NCBI GenBank assembly: GCA_015179125.1
Contig: WHVA01000181.1
Span: 62,001 to 126,000 of the forward strand
DNA length: 64,000 bases
DNA from: Gautieria morchelliformis
Lineage: Eukaryota; Basidiomycota; Agaricomycetes; Gomphales; Gomphaceae
Direction: 5' to 3'
Of this stretch, positions 56,501-64,000 are shown piece by piece. Numbering within the stretch: position 1 is the stretch's first letter; every line of letters begins with the position of its first letter. Position numbers and translations under genes: made by a program. The notes beneath the pieces were generated by a model. That model saw only the letters and a list, made by a program, of their open reading frames with translations. It searched no databases and was not told the origin of the DNA.

Positions 56501-58459
56501 TATGGTGTTTGTCAGTGCTGAGAGGTTTGTGGTCAATTGGTCTGTGTTGATTGGTACTGGGCCGCTAATGGCGGCTTGGATCCGCTGTTCGAGTTCCTTT
56601 CTGAAGATCTTCCAATCGACCTGGCAGAAGTTTGCCTTTGGCGAGTGTGTGCTGGTGTGCATGGAGAGGTCGATGGTGTGTCGATCGGGAAGTGATCACT
56701 CTTCGCTGGCTGGTCCTCTGGCTTGGTTTTGCAGCTGACTAGTATATCTAACAGCTCGGCGGACATGAAGACATTGTCTGTCCGGGTGAGGTTGCCCATC
56801 GACATTGCCTTGAGCGTGGGTACGTTTTCCGGCAGGGCCATCTGCAAGTCGAGTTCGGTGATCGCGCCTAGCAGTGTCTGTGCCGCGTCGAGGTTGGAGC
56901 GGGTGAAAAGGTGGGAATTTCGCTCTTCATCCCACAAGGGATGGTGTCTGTTAAAGTCTCCGACCCATATGGTGCCTATAATTCCCTCCTCCTGCTCTTG
57001 TCCGGTCCTTTCCCTCTCTCTCACGTGTTTCTGTATATCTCGGATGCTGTTAGAGTGTGTACAATCGCAGTATAAATTATATATGAGTACATCGCCCATC
57101 GTTGTTTTCAGTTTTATTGCGGTTATATCGGGCGTGCCCACATCTATGTCATGACCATTGTATTTCTCCTACCGTGCTACCTCTATGTTCCCCCTCGTCT
57201 CTCCCTAGCATCTTCCCCAGAGTTCGCCGCACCTACTGACCACTTCCCCTCTACGTCCACTCTATGTGCTGTTCACTCCATTCTCCGTACCGCTATTCGC
57301 TGCTCGCACATTTCATCAGCAGGCACGCCATCGAATATGATCGATACCATTCACCCGGAATGATGGTTCATCATTAACCCCATCATCTTCTTAATCCAAC
57401 CCCATTGGGTGTTCGTATGGCCAAAGTGTGATCGCAGGACATCTCTTCCATAGGCCATGCGGGATCAACCCAGTAAACGAAGAGCCCGTGCAGGGTAGCA
57501 TGTATGCGGGTGCCAAGACATGGTTTTGTCCATAAGTGCCTTCGCTCCCTTTACTCTCCATCGTTTCATGTTCGCATTCTCCCCTCACTCTATTGTATGT
57601 TTATTCCATCTACCTAGTATCATGACTGTGCACCCCTATCCAACCCTGACCTGTGACGGCCTCTTTCCTATTCGCTGATACCTTACAAGCATTCGATATA
57701 AGTAGTTTCCATTCGCATGTATATTCCCCAGTTCAATTATCATATGTCGTCCATCTTGTGCAAACTTGACCTCGCTGTGATCATTGTCTTGAGCCTCCCC
57801 TTGAAGATTTCTATCTTCAACCAGCCAAGGACTTAGGCATCACGGGTGAGTTCTCATACTTCATCTTCGTTACCTTAGCCTTCGAACCATTTTCTGTGCT
57901 GTTGGCGAAGGGCTCCGAAGGAGCACCTTCACCAGCGAAGGGACCGTCGGAACTTAGACAGCCCTTCTGCGATACCTTGCACATTACGTCGTCAAGCACT
58001 GCGAGCTATTTCGCTACGACTGTAGATAGGGCGAGCCCCGTTTGGGAAACCCTCTTGTTTCGTGAACATTCATCGGTTCACTTATTCGCCGAACGGCATA
58101 TTTATTCGCACAAGTTATTCGGGCATTCGCTGTGTTCACTAATACATGATATTAACGCCTAAAAACCAATCTTGACAATCTACTTCCTCCCAGGCATTGG
58201 TGATTATTTTCTTGCTAACGAGGATCATGGACCTTGTTGTCTCCCCCTTACCTCCATAGTGTGTTTTTGGATAGACTGAATACCAATGTGGCGTGGCCCT
58301 GGCATTTCCAAGGAAATCAATGTATGGTTCTTGTATTGCTAGTATATCGAAGTGTTCAGGTGTGCACTTAGCTAGGAGGTCCGAGACTGCAGTGAGTGAT
58401 TTATTGGTGTTCTGTTGTCTGATCTTTAGGTGTCTCGTGTTGTATCAGTCGTTACTCAT
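53600..58459 (-). pseudogene. LINE ORF2 with multiple stops
   Basis: ATG 58459 (MSND, then TGA at 58445-58447). Endonuclease: IRQQNTNKSL, ILAIQEPYIDF, (solo LTR), WVGDFNRHHPLWDEERN, KSDHFPI; one-base shift near 56690. RT: FNPFKDARANGIPN, VLYLDIKGAFPS, GMDQGCPLSAIAYQF, GFVDDTT. RNase H: YSDGLSIEGG, FEAELVGA, ATDNQAAIL, GHEGVAGKE. Terminal knuckle CPACRRANETVHYYLFRC. In-frame TGA at 55604-55606, 54791-54793, 54044-54046 and 53621-53623, and TAG at 53936-53938 (plus-strand coordinates). Clearly inactive; same lineage as the fragments at 8.0-8.6 and 43.7 kb. Confidence 0.9.
57147..58177. mobile_element. Solo LTR, family 2, 1031 bp, duplication ATCTA
   Basis: TGTCATGACC...CCAATCTTGACA with ATCTA at 57142-57146 and 58178-58182. 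It separates the two halves of the LINE endonuclease, which rejoin in frame (TNAWEEVD to VGTPDITA). It is the shortest complete member of the family. Confidence 0.93.
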
Positions 58460-58504
58460 TGGTGGTGTGGGTTGTTTTGGTCTGCTCTCTGGAGAGACTC
58501 ATAT

Positions 58505-58640
58505 CTTCAAAGGAAGTGTAATACTCTAACTCACCTGGCTAATGCTTTAGCAGTTCCTCCTCTGATCACTAAGTGGAAGTCACTGTTTGTTTACCATAAC
58601 CTATGGCAACAAATAGTGAAAAAAGAGGAAATCGTAGACT
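58505..58640 (+). pseudogene. DUF6533 copy E, short continuation beyond the LINE
   Basis: CTTCAAAGGAAGTGTAATAC and the following CACCTGGCTAATGCTTTAG match the intron/exon region after the LINE insertion point in copies C and F. Homology ends at about 58560, and unit F begins near 58640. Confidence 0.6.
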
Positions 58641-59575
58641 AGGAGCTTTTGGAAGATCTGTGTATACTTATTCACATCCAGACTGTACAGCAGGTGCATG
58701 GAATGTTACGTGTGTGATGGGAATATTAGTGTCCATCATATTCAGGTGAGCGCACTCTCCTCAGTTTAACTCATTTTAATGCGACGTCAGGCTCCACCCA
58801 GGCCACTGCTGATACTCATGCGCATTATAATAGGGTCTTGCGTACTTGCATCAGACAGGGTGTTTGAGGGGGTCATTGGTTCATGGTGTTCATTATATAG
58901 GGCCAATGCATGGGCCGAGTCAGTGCACAGCTGAGTCCTTCTCTTCATGAGCTGTGGCAACACTGGACCAGAGGAACAGAGTACGTTTCTCATTGTTGGT
59001 GTGGCATCTTCTAGACTCTCTCATATTGGATCAGGGAAACTGGGTCTGGGAGTATGCTTCTGCCAAACAGAATACCATCTCAGACACTGACATCCATATC
59101 CTGGTATCCTGGACTGTAGGACAGGCTACCTGCAATGAACAATATGTTAACCATTATTATCAATGCTATAATTGCACATGTTCGCCTGTTGGATGTTAGT
59201 TGACACTGATGCATGCTGAGCTCTGATGTAAGATGGCTCAACATGGTGTGACAATGGTATAGCATGCCCCATGCTATTTCATAGCATTTACAAACTAACA
59301 TAGCCAAGCATGTACTCTCCCAGCAGCAAAGCACAAACAATGTTTTCACAAAGTGCAGTAATAATAAATTATGAAGAAAGTTGAATTCCAAATGTCACAG
59401 AATATATATGTATCTATGGGTTTTTGAGGCTATGGGTTGGCCAGAGTGAGCAGATAGCCACATAAATTGTTGCATGTTGTGCTGCTAGTGGGTTTGTATT
59501 GGAATTGCAGCTATGATGCATTAGCTCAGATGCTGTTATTATGCCTCTGCTGTTCTTCCAGATCCTACTGAACCA
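58641..59575. repeat. Downstream part of unit F
   Basis: Parallel to 10000-10940 of unit B (GGGCCGAGTCAGTGCACAGC, AACTGGGTCTGGGAGTATGC, GGGTTGGCCAGAGTGAGCAG). It is the 3' flank of copy F on the minus strand. No gene is supported. Confidence 0.55.
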
Positions 59576-61375
59576 TTAACCAGTGCCTGAAAGAGACACT
59601 ACCTGCTCACCAGAGGCGATCTGCCTGGCCATTTCTACATCTCCAGGACATCTGGTCATGCAAGGAAACTCATCCAACTCTATCCCAGCTGACCCAGCCT
59701 CTTCAGGTGACAGCTGGCCTTCCTGATCAGCCACATCGTCCTCCGAATTCTCAGCATTAAAATCCTCCTGGCTCAAGTGAGGGTTCCCAAATTCAGCCAC
59801 TATAGCATCGTGAACACTTTGTCTAGCTGCTTGGAAGCTGGAGAATGAAAGAGAGGGCAATGAGGGGCTGTTAAGTCGACTGTGTCTCTCTTGGAGAGTT
59901 AGATGGAACCAGCAGATAATAATTACTGATAAGCTGGTTATGCCCTGTAAGTACAATCATGTCTTTCTTCTTAAATTGGTGGGAAGTACCTGTTCTGAAG
60001 GTAGACTAAGATGGGTTGAAGGCTTGGCTTCATGCCATAGAGCAGCTGAAGTTAGCCATTCTGTTATCATGATCAATGTATTACATACCCTCAATACCTG
60101 GAATGTAAAAGAAGACTGAGTAAGCCCTCAAAGCGCAATGGCTTCATAAGTAATAATACCTTAGTTGTGATAGCATTAGCCAAACTAATTGTAAGCACAA
60201 ATCTAAATATGAATCAACATATGCAATATCATAGGAATATCTCCCATACCCATATCTGACAAAGCCTTACCTGTAGATTAGTGATATGTTCATATATATA
60301 AGACATATGTTGTATACTGACCTTGGTAAATCACTAGACTAATGAGAGATTTCTTATCCCAAATCTCACCTTTCCACCAAAGCGTCAGGGTTTGAATTGA
60401 GCTCAGAATAGTTACTATCAGAACTCCAGTGTCAAAAAGTATTAGAGCAACATTGTTCATGATGAGCACTGTCAAAGGTATTCAGAGGCAAATTGGACAA
60501 ATACAAGTCCATAGATATTACACCTGAAGAATTTGTTAGTGTTAATCTAGGCAGAAAGTCCTAGTCAATACTGACAAGGTTATTGTATTAGCTTGTGAAC
60601 TAGTGGGATTGCAGTTGTCCAAAACAGACCCATACTATATGCAGTGACATGAATTTATGCTATTTATACAAAGTCTGCACAGGGACATACCACTTCACTA
60701 ATAATAATACCAAGAATAAGCAACCCGAGAACACCCAAAACTCTTTGATTCTGATGGGAAATTGCATAGGTGCGAGCCAGCAGAAGCCCTAGATAATAAA
60801 ATGTGTTGATCCTTCTGCCTGAGAAATATATGGGTATCATCACTCACCCTGTACACCAATCAGAGAAGGAATTTCTAAGGCATTACATAAGTGACTTATA
60901 GTATTACATTTCCTTTTGAATATATGAGTCGCTAGGTTGCTTCTTCATAAAGAATGAAAGTCGTACTAGATACTCATTCCGATCAGTAAGCGTGTTACAC
61001 ATGAGAGCCTTGTTGTGATATATACCTCAATGGACACATTTGATACATTGACATATATGATAAAAAGAAACACAACCATGGGCAGGTAACGAGCGAGTAA
61101 ATAGAGAATGGTGCCGATTTTGACGGTCTTGCACCAAATGTGCTTGATCTCAGAGGGCAGAGTGAGAAGAGTGTCGTATATGAGAAGTGCTGGATAACAA
61201 GCTATGGAAATTGTGGAATTGGATAGGGATAATGTAGGCATACCAAGCGCTGCGACGAGGGTAGACTTGAGCGCAAAGCTAGTTCAAGTAAGTTCTTCTG
61301 CATCTCACTTAATGGGGTAAGTACGTACGTGTCTGATAGCACCTGGATTTCAGCCGAGGGGTCCGCCTGAGACAT
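59576..61375 (-). CDS. DUF6533-like multi-pass membrane protein, copy F (most complete)
   Basis: ATG 61375 (MSQADPSAEIQVLSD). Introns of about 50 and 42 nt join exon 2 (FALKSTLVAAL) and exon 3 (PALLIYDTLLTLPSEI ... HIWCKTVKIGTILYLLARYL) in frame. Further exons: RRINTFYYLGLLLARTYA-like segment (60680-60800), LFDTGVLIVTILSSIQTLTLW (60360-60460), RFHLTLQER-like short exon (near 59900), and an acidic tail with EEAGSAGIELDEFP, ending VSLSGTG and TAA 59576-59578. One doubtful point is GGGTGAGTGATG near 60845, which needs a very short intron (about 33 nt) to avoid TGA. At least four hydrophobic segments are visible; the family is thought to have about seven. Confidence 0.55.
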
Positions 61376-62229
61376 GATAAAATCTGGGATGCGGACAGGG
61401 ACTAAGTTTTGCGTAGCGATGTGAGTAGCAGGCCGCAGGTGTATATATAGGATTCTGGCCATGGGTGCTGCCAGGTCAACAGATATTCACAGCATTCTAT
61501 ATCAGTACCGAAGCATGGCACAATCTGCGACGGCGGATGGGTCTGATAGAAGAACATCACATGTAAAACGATTACTACAACGTAGAAGCATCGGGTAAGT
61601 ATAGTTAGCTGCTCGGGCTAGTAATTGAGGCCTGCCAGCATTTGATTATTACATCCGACTTTCCTGGGAGAAATGGTCTTCAAAATCCATTGAAACCTTG
61701 TCATCATGCAAGCACACTTAGCACTCATTGACGACTCATAGTGCGATGTCAGCATAACGAACGACACATGAAAACACTGCCATAAAGCCCATTGATGTGT
61801 ATTCAGATGAAACATCTCCAGTGTGGTACTTATGAAGATGAGAACACGAGGAAGCGAGATGATATGAAAGATCTAGGCTGTCCAGCTCAATGCCCAGAGT
61901 TTTCACGTCGCTGTAATTCTATAGCGATGCATCAGTTCGTGTCAACGTCGCTCGATATGGCGACACGAGACAATTCTCATTCTGGAGGCATGTCCTGTAC
62001 GACGTCGAAAGAAGTCGTATGAAGAGACCATCGAATTTCGACATGGAGCACAACGACACAGTGCTAACCACGATATTGTGCGTTCGGTGTATCGGCTGTT
62101 ACGGCAGTGTAGAGATGTGCCCGATGGCCCAGGAAAGCCCAGGAGGCTACTGAGGTGATCTATGCGCAATAGTATGATATTATTAGAATGGCGACAGTGA
62201 CGAGAATAAACCACCAAACTGCACCAAAC
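61376..62229. promoter_or_regulatory. Head-to-head promoter region of unit F
   Basis: A TATATATA box (about 61442-61449, minus orientation) lies about 70 nt from the copy F ATG. The remaining sequence is parallel to 19323-20410, but the CRE-like palindrome is decayed (TGTCATCA near 61698). Confidence 0.45.
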
Positions 62230-63420
62230 ATGCTCACCGGCGCCCGACCCGACACAACGAGATGACACGGACACGGACACGGACAAACCCTGACGTCGCC
62301 GTTGCATAGTACGCACATGTCGCCCCATCCTTTCTGCCCACACACCATCCACACCCGCATCTTTCACGCCATTACCACGTGTTTTACCCGTCTATTTCAG
62401 TTCAACTCCCTTCACGTAACACTAACAATCTCCCATCCCAGGCTTCATATCTCCCACCGCCCTCTCCCGCGCACGAACATGAACTTATAATGATGTTTCC
62501 GGTGCGTCTGCCAGTGAAGGAGACGGTGTGTGTGTGTGTGTATGCGCCGGGTGTAGATAAGGCCAGCAAGGGGAACGGGCGCAGTATACGTTTGCTGCGT
62601 CTCCACCATGTCTCGCCATCCATCCATCCACCGCATGACCTAGGCACAGACACAAACACAGACGCTGGAGACACAGCCCCACCCAACCGATGGTACGTGC
62701 CGTTGTCTGGTCCCTTGTGTCTCGTACCGAACGCCACTCGCTGCTCCCTAGACTCCACCCTCCCGCCCCTCACGTCCCGCACCACCTCCCCCTTCCACGC
62801 AGCGCGGCCACTCCCCGCCCATGAACTCATGAAGCTTCCCTACCTGTCCCCCGAGCGGCCGCCCCTTCCCGCACGACACGCCACCGGGACCCGGGGAGCG
62901 CCGCGGAGGGCGCGCGGACCCGTGCGAGGCGTGTGAGCTCGAGAAGAATAGGCAGGTCGCGTGCCAGCGCGGCATGTCCGTGTGGTTCAGCGTGTAGGAG
63001 CGCGCGTTTTTCTGGGACGAGGACGCGGCCGGGCGCGTGCTCAAAGGCAGCCGGGCGCGCGACGACACCGACGCCCCTAGACGGTGGGAATACTTCATGA
63101 CGGCGCCCGCGCAGGAGTTCAGCGGCGCGGCCGAGCGCGAGTTTCGTGTCGGCGGGGACCGCGTGCGCGCGATTGGCGTGGCGGGGCCCGGGCACGAGCC
63201 CCCACGGGAAGCTGCACCCGCCCACTGCGCTACTCTGGAACGGGAACGAGAAAGGACCCGCGCCCAACGCGTACCCCGCGCACACATGCCACCCCCCGCC
63301 CCACCCCCGCCGCACGCGCGCGCCTACCCGGACTCGCCGCACTCCCCGCGGCCGTATGCACACCGTGACCCGCCGCAGCACCGAGCGCTAACGCGATACC
63401 ATGCTCGCCTGCGCCGCGGG
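62230..63420 (+). pseudogene. Partner gene copy F', unrecognised Cys-containing family
   Basis: The first exon is near ATG 62230 (MLTGARPDTTR). After an acceptor CCCAG (near 62441), exon 2 gives ASYLPPPSPAHEHELIMMFPV and VDKASKGNGRS. Then come the short Asp/Pro exon and the GC-rich exon with LPYLSPERP, CEACELEKN, VWFSV then a TAG at 62995-62997 where the relatives have Gln, ERAFFWDEDAAGRVLKGS, REFRVGGDRVRAIG. It is the copy with the longest conserved 3' exon; the TAG indicates decay. Family and function unknown. Confidence 0.4.
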
Positions 63421-64000
63421 CTGTTATGGTCACGGGTCCTGGCGTGGGTCCCGGGCTGGGTCTGGTGCGTGGGTGCCAAGTTTGGTGCCTGTGCGGTGGC
63501 ATTGGGCGCATAAGGCCTGGGAGGCGTGGGATGCGTGGGTGTGTGAGTATGAGGAATGCGCAAACTTGTAGTTCCGAGTCAGAGTCAGTAGATCACTTTA
63601 CCACACTCGTCGTTTGCCACGTGTTGTTGTCGGATCACACCGCCACCGCCATGGCCCGATTCGGATCGATCTCGCCCGATCTCCCAGCGCTAGTTCCGAC
63701 TTCGCTTCGATTCTGACCGTGGCTGAGGCAGTTCGCGCTCCTGACTCGGATCAGGGCGCCAGACTCAGCAACAGAGTCTGATTTACGTAATAGGAAGACA
63801 CAGGGCGCTGTTTCTTCTGTTTTTGTTACAGACGTGCTGTAATTGGAACCGTGATGCAATCATGCATCATGCGCACTGCCAGTGATGATGCGCGGGAACT
63901 GGCACTCGTGATGCGTCTGGATCCCGGATCCCGGGCTGCAACGACGCGCGTCACGCGACAAACAATCCCAAGGCAAATGTTGGAACAGGAGAGGAGCCAC
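63421..64000. repeat. Unit F end, shared with 21830-22760
   Basis: GGGTCCTGGCGTGGGTCC, GGCCTGGGAGGCGTGGGATG and the GTCGGATCACACCGCCACC track parallel unit B. After about 63860 a short segment (CACTGCCAGTGATGATGC) matches 30200-30240. No gene is supported. Confidence 0.55.

Larger units (their letters stand above)
53256..58492 (-). mobile_element. 5'-truncated LINE (Tad1/I-like) with duplication AGAGACTCATAT
   Basis: The poly(A) end appears as a T-run at 53256-53271. The 12-bp duplication AGAGACTCATAT flanks it (53244-53255 and 58493-58504). The element starts at the beginning of ORF2, ORF1 being absent. A solo LTR (57147-58177) is nested in it. It lies antisense in DUF6533 copy E, within about 40 bp of the equivalent point at which LINE 1 entered copy B. 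Confidence 0.9.

Noticed and set aside
1-64000. CRISPR arrays, tRNA or rRNA genes, bacterial operons
   Set aside because: No regularly spaced repeats, no cloverleaf with B-box that I could recognise, and the gene structure is eukaryotic.

Overview
The window looks like nuclear DNA of an Agaricomycete fungus; a Rhizoctonia/Ceratobasidiaceae genome is my best guess. The evidence is short spliceosomal introns of about 45-60 nt with CTNAY-like branch sites, DUF6533-type membrane-protein genes (a family typical of mushroom-forming fungi), a chromodomain Ty3/gypsy element, copia, DIRS-like and Tad/I-like LINE elements, and no operons or ribosome-binding sites. It is accessory, repeat-dominated DNA. 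I found no rRNA, tRNA or CRISPR array and almost no undisturbed single-copy gene.

The host framework is a family of duplicated units. Each unit carries a DUF6533-like multi-pass membrane-protein gene, and four of them also carry an unrecognised Cys-containing gene head to head with it across a promoter region of about 0.8-1.1 kb. Six DUF6533 copies are visible: A (5.5-6.3 kb, -), B (10.9-12.3 plus 18.9-19.3 kb, -), C (36.8-38.6 kb, -), D (40.6-41.6 kb, -), E (52.3-53.3 plus 58.5 kb, +) and F (59.6-61.4 kb, -). Partner-gene copies lie at 7.5-8.0, 20.4-21.4, 38.8-39.6 and 62.2-63.4 kb. C and F are the least damaged DUF6533 copies; the others are cut by deletions or transposons.

Transposons are nested in this framework. 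2.5-3.7 kb: gypsy integrase remnant ending in an LTR. 8.0-8.6 kb: LINE reverse-transcriptase fragment in permuted order. 12.35-18.92 kb: complete LINE with poly(A) and a 13-bp target duplication, inside copy B. 23.05-23.46 kb: mariner-type MITE with perfect 37-bp ends. 23.5-30.1 kb: DIRS-like element on the minus strand (Gag, intron-containing RT, RNase H, tyrosine recombinase) holding two solo LTRs, each with a 5-bp duplication. 30.70-34.76 kb: complete-length but inactivated Ty1/copia element with 171-bp LTRs. 42.2-45.8 kb: LTR and LINE debris. 45.8-46.9 kb: copia pol remnant split by a CACTA-like miniature element. 46.9-49.6 kb: 3' half of a chromovirus with an antisense, intron-containing accessory gene. 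50.1-51.9 kb: 5' part of a second copia element. 53.26-58.49 kb: 5'-truncated LINE with a nested solo LTR, inside copy E.

The relative order of events can be read from the nesting: unit duplication came first, then LINE, DIRS and copia insertion, then solo-LTR and MITE insertion into those elements. Many element reading frames are closed by TGA where relatives have arginine, the pattern expected from C-to-T decay at CpG.
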